Source: an uncultured Eubacteriales bacterium
GTDB taxonomy: Bacteria > Bacillota > Clostridia > Peptostreptococcales > Anaerovoracaceae
Length of the DNA: 32,296 bases
NCBI GenBank assembly: GCA_902801255.1
Contig: CADCHO010000038.1
Coordinates: forward strand, 1 to 32,296
Direction: 5' to 3'
The position numbers were made by a program, and so were the translations under genes. Under the pieces are notes generated by a model. The model was not told the origin of the DNA. It saw only the letters and a list, made by a program, of their open reading frames with translations, and searched no databases. Within the stretch, counting starts at the first letter, position 1. The number at the start of each line of letters is the position of its first letter. Below are positions 7,839 to 15,732 of the stretch, one piece after another.

Positions 7839-8870
7839 ATGAAAAGAAATAATCAAAAACACCTTCGTCTGACGGCCATATTCATCTGCATACTGATGAT
7901 GGGAATGATGATGACTGCCTGCGGTAAGAATAATGGAGAGCAGAGATATGCATATCCTCTTGCAACAGCAAGCCCGGAGGACACGGTAACTCAGATATAC
8001 GCTGAAAAATATGCGGAAGAAGTGGACAGACTGTCCAAAGGAAGCATAAAGATCCAGGTATATGCCAACTCTACACTTGGAGGCGACCGTGAGCTGCTTG
8101 AGTCCTGCAAGGACGGAGACATCCCGTTTGTAGTGCAGAATACCGCTCCTCAGGTCACATTCATGCCTGATCTTGCAATATTCGACGTGCCTTGCGCATT
8201 CGAAAATCTTGATGAATGCAGAGAGGTTCTCGATGATCCGGAATTCAGTACTCTTATAAAGAGCGTGTATGAAAAGGGCGGATATCAGCTGCTCGGAGTC
8301 GCAGATCAGGGTTTCCGCATAATGAGCACTAACAAGCCTGTAAAGGGAATAGGAGACTTCAAGGGGCAGAAGATCCGTACCATGGAGAACCCGTTCCACC
8401 TGGCGTTCTGGAAATCAATAGGAGCCAATCCGACTCCTATGAGCTTCGCTGAGGTATATATCGGACTTCAGCAGCACACTATAGACGCTCAGGAGAACCC
8501 TTATGAGGTCATCGTATCGAACAGGCTCTATGAGCAGCAGGACTACGTGGTTGAGACCAATCACCTCCCGCATCTGATCACGCTGATCATGAATGATGAG
8601 TTCTTCAAAGGTATGCCTGAAGAGAATCAGCGCATTCTGAAGGAGGCTGCAGCCACAGCAACCGAATATGCACGACAGGCATCTGATGACAGAATAGCTG
8701 ACAGAGTCAAGACCATCGAAGACAGCGGTACTCAGATACTGAAGATCGATGAGGAAACCTATAAGGCCATCGTTGATGAAAGTTCCGGGGTGCGTGACAG
8801 CATTAAGGAAAAAGTAGATTCCGAAGTCTACAACACATTTATCGAATGTATCGATAAATACCAGAAGTAA
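7839..8870 (+). CDS. TRAP transporter solute-binding lipoprotein (DctP-like)
   Basis: A 343-residue extracytoplasmic binding protein. It has a positively charged N-terminus, a hydrophobic stretch and the lipobox MTAC with lipidated Cys28, as expected for membrane anchoring in a Gram-positive cell. Family motifs are present: the helix after TQIYAEKYAEEV, GGDRELLESCKDGDIPFV, GQKIRTMENP (the conserved Arg that pairs with substrate carboxylate), QENPYEVI and HLPHLITLIMNDEFF. It begins 10 nt after the permease with GGGGGTG upstream. The gene order Q-M-P differs from the common P-Q-M order. A strong terminator follows. The likely ligand is a carboxylate, perhaps shikimate, quinate or an aromatic/alicyclic acid; the position in the module is the only evidence. 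Confidence 0.9.
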   Translation: MKRNNQKHLRLTAIFICILMMGMMMTACGKNNGEQRYAYPLATASPEDTVTQIYAEKYAEEVDRLSKGSIKIQVYANSTLGGDRELLESCKDGDIPFVVQNTAPQVTFMPDLAIFDVPCAFENLDECREVLDDPEFSTLIKSVYEKGGYQLLGVADQGFRIMSTNKPVKGIGDFKGQKIRTMENPFHLAFWKSIGANPTPMSFAEVYIGLQQHTIDAQENPYEVIVSNRLYEQQDYVVETNHLPHLITLIMNDEFFKGMPEENQRILKEAAATATEYARQASDDRIADRVKTIEDSGTQILKIDEETYKAIVDESSGVRDSIKEKVDSEVYNTFIECIDKYQK

Positions 8871-8887
8871 AATTCATAATAATTATT

Positions 8888-8926
8888 GACGCCGGAGCAT
8901 CAGACTTCGGCGTCGTTTTCTTTTTT
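8888..8926 (+). terminator. Rho-independent terminator of the TRAP operon
   Basis: A 10-bp stem with one G-U pair (GACGCCGGAG, loop CATCAGA, CTTCGGCGTC; 8888-8914) is followed by GTTTTCTTTTTT. Confidence 0.9.
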
Positions 8927-8946
8927 GAACCTTCAGCATGGATATG

Positions 8947-8955
8947 TGATACAAT
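8947..8955 (+). promoter_or_regulatory. Extended -10 promoter of the second lysR gene
   Basis: TGATACAAT at 8947-8955 fits an extended -10 element (TG-N-TACAAT). A weak -35 candidate, TTGAAC, lies 19 nt upstream at 8925-8930, inside the T tract of the preceding terminator. Confidence 0.45.
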
Positions 8956-9028
8956 AAACTTTATTAAGGAAGACTTAAAGAGGACGCGAACGTTGCTCGC
9001 ACATGTCTTAAATAAAACGGGGGCAAAA

Positions 9029-9898
9029 ATGGAAACTGCAAGACTCAGAGCATATGTTGAGACCGCTGAAAAGGGCAGTGTCAAAGCTGCTGCGGACTCC
9101 CTCGGATACACACCGTCAGCCATAAGCCAGCTGATCACGGCGCTTGAAAAAGAACTCAGAATAACACTGTTTACGCGTTCACAGAAAGGCATGAAACTCA
9201 CGGCTGAGGGCAGAGAGATGCTGCCGCTTGTGCGGTCTTATCTGACACATGAAGAGGAGATCTACACATTTGCTGCCGAGCTCAGGGGTGTAACAAGGGG
9301 AACGCTGGTGATCGCAACATACCCGAGCATAGCTACTACATGGCTCCCTGAAATAGTAAGAAGCTTTAAGAACGACTTTCCTGGTATACAGATAAGCATC
9401 ATGGAAAGTATTAAGACTGATATAATACGGCATTTTGAGCAGAATGAGGCGGATCTGGCATTTCTGGCTTACTCTGAGCCGATGCCATATGAGTGGATAC
9501 CGCTGTCCTCCAGCAATATCATCGCTGCTGTTCCTGAAGATCACAGGCTGGCCGGTGCAAAGAGCTTCCCGATAAAAGAATGCGAGAAAGAAGATTTCAT
9601 CATGGGGTCGTGGGGAAAGGAGATGGAGATCCTGGAGATCCTTGATAAGAATGACGTGCATCCGGAGATAAAGTATACGACGTACGATACTCCTGCTACA
9701 CTTGCGATGGTCCGCATGGGGCTTGGCGTAAGTTTCGTCAATGAACTGTCCGCACAGTTCTGGAACGAGCATCTGGTGAAAATGCCGCTCGATCCTCCTC
9801 AGACAATAACATTTGGTGCGGCAATTCCTTCAAAGGATCATATGACAGGAGCGGCAAAGAAATTTCTTTCCTACACTCTGAACTATTTCGGAAAATAA
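9029..9898 (+). CDS. LysR-type transcriptional regulator (second)
   Basis: A 289-residue LysR protein. The N-terminal HTH reads METARLRAYVETAEKG, then AADSLGYTPSAISQLITALE and LFTRSQKGMKLTAEG; the effector domain starts near residue 90 (GTLVIATYPSIATTWLP). The ATG at 9029 is chosen because it gives the canonical LysR N-terminus; the open frame extends back to a TTG at 8993 that would add 12 atypical residues. Its target is not evident: it follows the TRAP terminator and has its own promoter. No TTGATA-N9-TATCAA site lies in front of it, so it probably does not belong to the same circuit as the first LysR. The next gene begins 14 nt downstream. Confidence 0.9.
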   Translation: METARLRAYVETAEKGSVKAAADSLGYTPSAISQLITALEKELRITLFTRSQKGMKLTAEGREMLPLVRSYLTHEEEIYTFAAELRGVTRGTLVIATYPSIATTWLPEIVRSFKNDFPGIQISIMESIKTDIIRHFEQNEADLAFLAYSEPMPYEWIPLSSSNIIAAVPEDHRLAGAKSFPIKECEKEDFIMGSWGKEMEILEILDKNDVHPEIKYTTYDTPATLAMVRMGLGVSFVNELSAQFWNEHLVKMPLDPPQTITFGAAIPSKDHMTGAAKKFLSYTLNYFGK

Positions 9899-9912
9899 AA
9901 AAAGGAAAAACA

Positions 9913-10458
9913 ATGCATCCTGTAGAACATTTTAAAACAGTATATGAGCACAGAAAACTGGTGAGAGAGCACTGCTTCAGACTCGGCCTGTACAGGCAGG
10001 GACTTTTGCACGATCTCAGCAAATATTCACCGGTCGAGTTCTGGCGCGGAGCCAGATACTATCAGGGCAACCGCAGTCCTAACAACAAGGAAAGGGAAGA
10101 GACAGGCCGCTCTATGGCCTGGCTGCACCATAAAGGACGTAACAAGCATCATTTCGAATACTGGATTGACTATATAATCAATGATGACGGTTCGGTGGGA
10201 TTCGGCGGAAACAGGATGCCTAAAAAATATATAGCCGAGATGTTCTGCGACAGGGTAGCTGCCTGCAAGGTCTATCTTGGGGATAAGTATACAGATGCAT
10301 CGGCATATGATTACTATATAAAAGGCACCGGCACCAGGGTCGGACCGCTGATCCATCCGGATACGGCAGCCGAACTCGAAAAGATGCTGCGCGTTCTGAA
10401 AGATGAAGGAGAAGATGCTGCATTTGAATATGTCAGAAAATGGCTGAAAGAAAAATGA
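9913..10458 (+). CDS. DUF5662-like protein of unknown function
   Basis: A 181-residue soluble protein. I recognise the pattern of the DUF5662 family common in Clostridia, from memory and without a search. It is rich in His and aromatic residues: YEHRKLVREHCFRLGLYRQG, then the metal-ligand-like LLHDLSKYSPVEFWRGARYY (about 31-50), SMAWLHHKGRNKHHFEYW (67-84) and MFCDRVAACKVYLG. The HDLSK sequence followed by a HHKxRNxHH cluster suggests a metal-binding helical bundle resembling HD-domain hydrolases, but no activity can be assigned. Ribosome binding site AAAGGAAA. It probably shares the transcript of the upstream lysR and ends at the terminator at 10464. Confidence 0.75.
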   Translation: MHPVEHFKTVYEHRKLVREHCFRLGLYRQGLLHDLSKYSPVEFWRGARYYQGNRSPNNKEREETGRSMAWLHHKGRNKHHFEYWIDYIINDDGSVGFGGNRMPKKYIAEMFCDRVAACKVYLGDKYTDASAYDYYIKGTGTRVGPLIHPDTAAELEKMLRVLKDEGEDAAFEYVRKWLKEK

Positions 10459-10463
10459 AAAAT

Positions 10464-10498
10464 AAAACGGGCCCGGATATGATCCGGACCCGTTTTTC
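10464..10498. terminator. Bidirectional rho-independent terminator between DUF5662 and hsp20
   Basis: A GC-rich hairpin (ACGGGCCCGGAT / ATCCGGACCCGT, loop ATG, one mismatch) is flanked by AAAA on the left and TTTTT on the right, so it can end both converging transcripts. Confidence 0.9.
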
Positions 10499-10547
10499 AG
10501 AAATAACGTTTGAAGGAATTATATGAGAGGTTGAGAGGTTTTTTGAA

Positions 10548-10997
10548 TTATCCTTCGATCATAATGGTCTTTTTCTCAGGAAGTTCAGGTTCTTTTTCCT
10601 TTGGGAAGGTAAGACGCAGAACACCGTCCTCAAATTTGGCCTTCACATCGTTCTCATCAATGCCTTCGCCAACATAGAAGCTTCTCTGCATTGCGCCTGA
10701 GTAACGTTCCTGACGGAGCAGCTTGCCCTTGTCGTCCTTTTCTTCCTCATTCAGCATTTTGCATGCTCCGACTACGAGATAGCCGTTGTCAAGAGTAAGC
10801 GAGATCTCATCTTTCTTGAAGCCCGGCAGATCTATGTCGAGCTCATAATTACCGTCCTTATCGCGGATATCGGTCTTCATAAGACCTGCTGCGTGCTTAC
10901 CGTAAAGCTTGTGCTCTGCTTCTGCAGGCATTCTGAATCTTGGAAAGTCGAAAAAGTCATCAAAGATATCGTCGTTGAAAAGTTTAGGATAGAACAT
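10548..10997 (-). CDS. hsp20: Small heat-shock protein, Hsp20/alpha-crystallin family
   Basis: A 149-residue ATP-independent holdase chaperone. The alpha-crystallin domain spans about 39-140: MKTDIRDKDGNYELDIDLPG, the hairpin DEISLTLDNGYLVV, and the final strand motif DGVLRLTFPKEKE. The C-terminal tail carries the IxI-type motif (TIMIEG) used for oligomer assembly. The N-terminal arm is Phe/Asp rich (MFYPKLFNDDIFDDFFDFPR). The ribosome binding site AAGGAGG lies 7 nt upstream. The upstream region holds a perfect CIRCE element over the promoter, so expression should be repressed by HrcA, encoded later in this window. It binds unfolding proteins in the cytosol for hand-off to DnaK-DnaJ-GrpE. Confidence 0.95.
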   Translation of the reverse strand: MFYPKLFNDDIFDDFFDFPRFRMPAEAEHKLYGKHAAGLMKTDIRDKDGNYELDIDLPGFKKDEISLTLDNGYLVVGACKMLNEEEKDDKGKLLRQERYSGAMQRSFYVGEGIDENDVKAKFEDGVLRLTFPKEKEPELPEKKTIMIEG

Positions 10998-11078
10998 AGT
11001 ATTGCCTCCTTGTATATATATGATTTTTTAACTTGTTCATGCGCGGCTCTGTAACTGCCGCTTTCATCTGACAGCTAT

Positions 11079-11107
11079 GTTATACCACTTTTGTTAGCAC
11101 TCGTCAA
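11079..11107 (-). promoter_or_regulatory. Sigma-A promoter of hsp20
   Basis: Read on the - strand: TTGACG (11107-11102), exactly 17 bp, TATAAC (11084-11079). The -35 hexamer lies inside the spacer of the CIRCE operator, so bound HrcA would directly block RNA polymerase. Confidence 0.8.
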
Positions 11108-11120
11108 TAGTGAGTGCTAA
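11094..11120. promoter_or_regulatory. CIRCE operator of hsp20 (HrcA binding site)
   Basis: A perfect consensus inverted repeat TTAGCACTC-N9-GAGTGCTAA. A second perfect copy lies upstream of hrcA at 30067-30093. Confidence 0.97.
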
Positions 11121-11228
11121 CATTTTTTAATTTTTTTTACATTGTGATTTTGCTGTGAAAAGAGCGTATCTGCAAATCGTTTATGGTATTATATATACGT
11201 ATAATTATGTAATTTACGGAGGTCAGTC

Positions 11229-12863
11229 ATGAGAATAACCTTTATCGGAGCCGCGCACGAAGTCACAGGTTCATGCTCATTGCTCGAAGTATGCGGAAAA
11301 AACATATTAGTTGACTGTGGGATGGAGCAGGGAATTGACCTGTTTGAAAACATCGAGATCCCGGTTGCTCCGTCAGATATAGATGCAATAGTCGTAACAC
11401 ACGCCCACATTGACCATACGGGTAAGCTGCCGTTCCTTGTAGCCAACGGCTACAACGGACCTATCTACTCAACCGAAGCTACACGCCAGCTTTGCGACAT
11501 TATGCTGAGAGATTCCGCACACATTCAGGAGATGGAAGCGCAGTGGAGAAACCGCAAGGGCAAGCGTGCTGATGAGGACGGAGAACATATTCCTCTATAT
11601 ACAATGGAGGATGTACTCAGTACCATGACTTTGTTTAAAACTGCAGGTTATGATACTGATGTGGAGCTGTTTGACGGAGTAAAGATCAGCTATACCGATG
11701 CAGGCCATCTTCTCGGATCGGCAAATGTACTGTTCACTATAAACGAAAATGGGGTCGAAAGGACGATTCTCTTCTCGGGCGATCTCGGAAATCTTGAGAA
11801 ACCACTCATACGCTCTCCTCAGGATCCTCCTCATGCTGACTATGTGATCTGCGAATCCACATATGGAGACCGCACACACCCTGAGGCACCTGACTATGTT
11901 GCGCAGCTTACAAGGATCATACAGAGCACACTGGACCGTGGCGGCAACGTTGTTGTACCGTCATTTGCGGTCGGCAGAACGCAGGAGCTCCTGTATTATC
12001 TCAGAATAATAAAAGAAGAGGGCCTGATAAAAGGTCATGACGGCTTCCCGGTAGTTGTTGACAGCCCGCTTGCAGTCGAAGCTACCAACATATACAGTAC
12101 CGGAATGTATGAATATTATGATGAAGAGGCGATCGAGCTGCTGAGGTCAGGAATAAATCCGGTGACATTCCCTGACCTTAAGATATCGGTCTCGACAGAC
12201 GAGTCAAAGGCAATAAATGATGACACGACACCGAAGATCATACTTTCGGCATCAGGCATGTGTGAGGCAGGCAGGATACGCCATCATCTGAAGCACAACC
12301 TCTGGAGACCTGAATGCACGATTCTCTTTGTGGGATATCAAAGTGCGGGCACTCTTGGTGCCAAGCTGCTTGCAGGAGATTCTGCAGTTAAGCTCTTCGG
12401 CGAGGAAATAGCGGTAAAGGCTGAGATACTCAGGATAGACTCATTCAGCAGTCATGCCGACAAACCGCATCTTCGCGCCTGGATAAAAAAGGTGAAGCCG
12501 GGCATAAGGATCTTCATCAACCATGGAGAGGACAAGGTTACCGAGAGCTTTGCGGAAATAGCTTCCATGGATACGGGCAAGCCTGCAATAGCTCCATATA
12601 GTGGGGAGGTCTGGGATCTGGCGGCTGATGAACTCGTACACAGAGCACAGATCATACCGGTCATAAGGAAACAGACCTTCAGCAACGGGGATGATCATAG
12701 GTCATCTGCAAACTATTCGCCGGCATACAGGGATCTCAGAAGGTCAGGTGATGAGCTTATGAAGCTCATCAACGGGAGTGAAGGCCATTCCAACAAGGAA
12801 CTAAACAAGATGAGGAGAGAAATCGAGGCGATCCTCAGTAAATACGGTTCTCAGGAGGGGTAG
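11229..12863 (+). CDS. Metallo-beta-lactamase fold, beta-CASP family hydrolase / probable ribonuclease
   Basis: A 544-residue protein of the CPSF73-like beta-CASP class found in bacteria. The zinc motif THAHIDHTG gives His58, His60, Asp62 and His63; DAGHLLGSA and LFSGDLGN supply further ligands. The beta-CASP part begins near residue 200 and contains PSFAVGRTQELLYYL, LSASGMCEAGRIRHHL and DSFSSHADKPHLRAW with the late His ligands. Related proteins act on RNA 3' ends or as endo/exonucleases; the true substrate here is unknown. A C-terminal helical extension of about 50 residues (YSPAYRDLRRSGDELMKLIN onward) follows the catalytic part. Ribosome binding site ACGGAGG. The gene ends 1 nt before murI, so the two are co-translated. 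Confidence 0.88.
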   Translation: MRITFIGAAHEVTGSCSLLEVCGKNILVDCGMEQGIDLFENIEIPVAPSDIDAIVVTHAHIDHTGKLPFLVANGYNGPIYSTEATRQLCDIMLRDSAHIQEMEAQWRNRKGKRADEDGEHIPLYTMEDVLSTMTLFKTAGYDTDVELFDGVKISYTDAGHLLGSANVLFTINENGVERTILFSGDLGNLEKPLIRSPQDPPHADYVICESTYGDRTHPEAPDYVAQLTRIIQSTLDRGGNVVVPSFAVGRTQELLYYLRIIKEEGLIKGHDGFPVVVDSPLAVEATNIYSTGMYEYYDEEAIELLRSGINPVTFPDLKISVSTDESKAINDDTTPKIILSASGMCEAGRIRHHLKHNLWRPECTILFVGYQSAGTLGAKLLAGDSAVKLFGEEIAVKAEILRIDSFSSHADKPHLRAWIKKVKPGIRIFINHGEDKVTESFAEIASMDTGKPAIAPYSGEVWDLAADELVHRAQIIPVIRKQTFSNGDDHRSSANYSPAYRDLRRSGDELMKLINGSEGHSNKELNKMRREIEAILSKYGSQEG

Positions 12864-12864
12864 G

Positions 12865-13665
12865 ATGGACAACAGACCAATTGGAGTATTTGACTCGGGA
12901 CTTGGCGGACTTACATCCGTACAGGAGCTTCACAGGCAGCTGCCTGAGGAGAGAGTCATTTATCTGGGGGATACTGCCAGAACCCCTTATGGATCAAAAT
13001 CACCTGAGACGATCGTAAAGTTCGCCAAACAGAACGTTGATTATCTGGTAGCGCGAAACACCAAAATGATAATCATCGCCTGCAATACCGTGACTGCTGT
13101 CGCTCTCGATGCTTTGAGAAAACGCTATCCGGCTATCCCTATAATCGGTGTTATTGAGCCGACGGTAAAAAAGGTGGTTGGCGACGGATGCAAAAGGGTT
13201 GGCGTCATCGCGACTAAAGCAACTATAGGCAGTGATGTATACGGAAAAGAGCTCAGAACAATGAGCCCTGATATAAAAGTCTACAGCGAAGCATGCCCTG
13301 CGATAGTACCGCTGATCGAAGACGGCCTGACTGACACGGAAATAATGAGGCTAACGGTTGCACATTACATGGATGACTTCGTAAAAGAAGGCGGCTTTGA
13401 TGACCTGATTCTGGGATGTACACATTATCCGCTGGTAGCAAAGCATATCAGAAGCCTCTATCCGAATCTCCATATGTACAGCTCATCCGCTGAAGTCATC
13501 AGGGAAGCTGCGGAGATACTTAAAGAGAAGGATATGCTTGCATCGGGTTCTGAATTTACAGACAGATACTATGCAAGCGACATGTCTGATAACTTCATTG
13601 CCATGACTGACAGGCTTTTTGCAGATACTGATTTCAAGATTCATCTGTTAAAACTTGAAGAATAG
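12865..13665 (+). CDS. murI: Glutamate racemase
   Basis: A 266-residue enzyme that converts L- to D-glutamate for peptidoglycan. The two catalytic cysteines lie in ACNTVTAV (Cys73) and LGCTHYPL (Cys185, with His187). Substrate-binding Asp10-Ser11 (VFDSGLGGLT) and PYGSKS are also intact. The length is standard. The ribosome binding site CAGGAGGGG overlaps the end of the preceding metallo-hydrolase gene, with a 1-nt gap. A promoter for the next gene lies inside the last codons. Confidence 0.97.
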   Translation: MDNRPIGVFDSGLGGLTSVQELHRQLPEERVIYLGDTARTPYGSKSPETIVKFAKQNVDYLVARNTKMIIIACNTVTAVALDALRKRYPAIPIIGVIEPTVKKVVGDGCKRVGVIATKATIGSDVYGKELRTMSPDIKVYSEACPAIVPLIEDGLTDTEIMRLTVAHYMDDFVKEGGFDDLILGCTHYPLVAKHIRSLYPNLHMYSSSAEVIREAAEILKEKDMLASGSEFTDRYYASDMSDNFIAMTDRLFADTDFKIHLLKLEE

Positions 13666-13683
13666 AAAGATTTCTAGTACAAT
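13655..13683 (+). promoter_or_regulatory. Sigma-A promoter for the CYTH gene (and possibly tig)
   Basis: TTGAAG (13655-13660), 17-bp spacer, TACAAT (13678-13683). It overlaps the 3' end of murI and gives a leader of about 55 nt. Confidence 0.65.
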
Positions 13684-13744
13684 CTATAGGCTTGTGCGTT
13701 ATGCGCTCTGTAAAGATTGAGGCGCAAAGCGACGGAGGAGTTAT

Positions 13745-14356
13745 ATGGAGACAGAATTCAAATACCGTCTGGACGATACATCCGTATTTGACAGCATTGT
13801 CGAGACTGCTGCTTCAGGCAAGATGGGGCTTGAGGCGGTCGAGACTATTGATATGCATGCGGCATATTTTGATACGGAAGATTACGATTTCAGAAAGAAA
13901 GGGATCGCTTACAGGATCCGCCAGGAAGATGACAGGTGCACTGCCACTATCAAGTGGGACGTTAACGTAAAGGAAGGACTTCACAGACGCGAAGAGTTCA
14001 ATCTTGTTGTAAATGACGAGCGCTTCGCACTCAATCCTAATATTGAGATCTTTATCTCGAGCGATGCGTATGATGTGCTTCTTGAGGCTGCGGGCGATAA
14101 GCCGCTGAAGCCTACCATTTCAATGGACTATGAGAGAAAGCAGTTCAAAGTCGACACCGGCAGGTCAATAAGCTGCATTTCCGTAGATGAGGGAGTCATA
14201 CACCACATCGACGGGCATCTGGTGCCGGTATCCGAACTTGAAGTGGAGTGGTATTACGGCGATGAAGATGATTTTATGGAGCTTGCTCACAGGATTCAAA
14301 GCAAATACGGTCTGGAGACTGAAGACAGATCCAAACTTCAGAGAGCGTTTGAATAA
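13745..14356 (+). CDS. CYTH-domain triphosphate tunnel metalloenzyme
   Basis: A 203-residue CYTH protein. The defining ExExK motif is at the very N-terminus (METEFK: Glu2, Glu4, Lys6). It is followed by alternating charged strands typical of the eight-stranded tunnel: AYFDTEDYDFRKKGIAYRIR, TATIKW, REEFN, SMDYERKQF and a late SELEVEW strand with its Glu pair. Such enzymes hydrolyse inorganic triphosphate or other triphosphates with a divalent metal; the substrate here cannot be told. The start is set by CGGAGG and by the ExExK position. It lies between murI and tig and has its own promoter. Confidence 0.88.
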   Translation: METEFKYRLDDTSVFDSIVETAASGKMGLEAVETIDMHAAYFDTEDYDFRKKGIAYRIRQEDDRCTATIKWDVNVKEGLHRREEFNLVVNDERFALNPNIEIFISSDAYDVLLEAAGDKPLKPTISMDYERKQFKVDTGRSISCISVDEGVIHHIDGHLVPVSELEVEWYYGDEDDFMELAHRIQSKYGLETEDRSKLQRAFE

Positions 14357-14405
14357 ATAAAGGAAATAAAAAAGAGTAAATATAAAAAACGGAGGAACAA
14401 TTCAA

Positions 14406-15710
14406 ATGAAGGTTACACAGGTTTCAAAGGAAAACGGAGTCGTAAAATTCAACATCGAATTCTCGGCAGAAGAGTTTAAGGAAGCATTAAACAAGGCATA
14501 TCTGGCAAACAGAGGCAAATTCCAGATCGACGGATTCCGCAAGGGCAAAGCTCCGAGGAAGATCATCGAGAGCCGCTACGGTCATGACGTATTCTGGGAT
14601 GAAGCACTCAATGATCTGCTTGAGAACAACTACTATGAAGCTGTTAAGGAGATGGATCTTGAAGTCATTTCCCAGCCGTCATTTGAATCTCCTGAAGTAA
14701 AGGACGGAGAGCCGGTAGTTCTGTCCGGATCCGTTCAGGTATTCCCGGAACTCGACGTTGAGAACTATAAGGGCCTCGAGATCGAAAAGGTCGAGACAGT
14801 GATCGGCGACAATGAAGTTCAGGAAGAACTCGAGAGAGTTCAGAAGAGCCAGGCAAGAATGGAGATCGTTGAAGACCGCAAGTCCGAGAACGGCGATACT
14901 GTAGTGATCGATTTTGACGGAAGCGTTGATGGTGAACCGTTCAGCGGCGGAAAGGCTGAGAACTATGAACTCAAGCTCGGATCGGGTCAGTTTATTCCTG
15001 GATTCGAAGAGCAGCTTGAAGGCAAAGAAGCAGGCGACGAAGTTGATGTTGAAGTCGTATTCCCTGGTGACTATCATGCTGAAGAACTCGCAGGCAAGCC
15101 TGCACTCTTCAAGTGCAAAGTACATGAGATCAAGAAGGAGATCCTTCCAGAAATCGATGATGAGCTTGCAAGCGATGTAAGCGATTTCGAGACACTTGCC
15201 GAGTACAAGGAAGATCTTAAGAAGAAACTCCAGGAGAAGGCAGCAGAGACAGACCTCTCGGTTATGAAGGACAGAGTCCTCGAGCAGCTGTATAAAATGA
15301 ACGAAATCGAAGTTCCGGCTGTTATGATCCAGAATGAGATCGAAAACATGCTTTACGACATGAACCAGAGCCTCTCTGCTCAGGGCCTCGGACTCAAGCA
15401 GTACCTCGAGTGGACAGGAAAGACAGTAGACGAGCTCAGAGAAGAGACAAAACCTGACGCTGAGAAGAGAATCAGAACAAGAGTCCTGCTCAAGAACGTC
15501 ATCAGAATGGAAAACCTCGAGGTTGCGGAAGAAGAGATCCGTGAACTCATGGAAGACTTCGGAAAGCAGTACGGCATGGACGTTGATCAGGTCAAGGAGA
15601 TGGCAGGATCCGAAACTGAGAATTACTTCAGAGAGGATGCTCAGACAAAGAAGGCTATCGACTGGCTGTTCGACAACGCTAAGCAGGTAGAAGCAAAGAC
15701 CGAAGAGTAA
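14406..15710 (+). CDS. tig: Trigger factor, ribosome-associated chaperone and prolyl isomerase
   Basis: A 434-residue protein with the three standard parts. The ribosome-binding domain (1-115) has the signature FRKGKAPRKIIESRYG at about 44-59. The FKBP-type isomerase domain (about 155-245) includes GDTVVIDFDGSVDGEPFSGG and GSGQFIPGFEEQLEGKEAGD. The C-terminal helical substrate cradle covers the rest. The ribosome binding site ACGGAGGAA lies 9 nt upstream. It heads the tig-clpP-clpX-lon-engB cluster and binds nascent chains at the exit tunnel. Codon use is strongly biased, consistent with high expression. Confidence 0.97.
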   Translation: MKVTQVSKENGVVKFNIEFSAEEFKEALNKAYLANRGKFQIDGFRKGKAPRKIIESRYGHDVFWDEALNDLLENNYYEAVKEMDLEVISQPSFESPEVKDGEPVVLSGSVQVFPELDVENYKGLEIEKVETVIGDNEVQEELERVQKSQARMEIVEDRKSENGDTVVIDFDGSVDGEPFSGGKAENYELKLGSGQFIPGFEEQLEGKEAGDEVDVEVVFPGDYHAEELAGKPALFKCKVHEIKKEILPEIDDELASDVSDFETLAEYKEDLKKKLQEKAAETDLSVMKDRVLEQLYKMNEIEVPAVMIQNEIENMLYDMNQSLSAQGLGLKQYLEWTGKTVDELREETKPDAEKRIRTRVLLKNVIRMENLEVAEEEIRELMEDFGKQYGMDVDQVKEMAGSETENYFREDAQTKKAIDWLFDNAKQVEAKTEE

Positions 15711-15732
15711 TCATACGAGAGGGTAAAACAGT

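Noticed and set aside
15711-15732. CtsR operator upstream of clpP
   Set aside because: The 22-nt gap and the end of tig show no direct repeat of the GGTCAAA type; clpP is probably read from the tig transcript.
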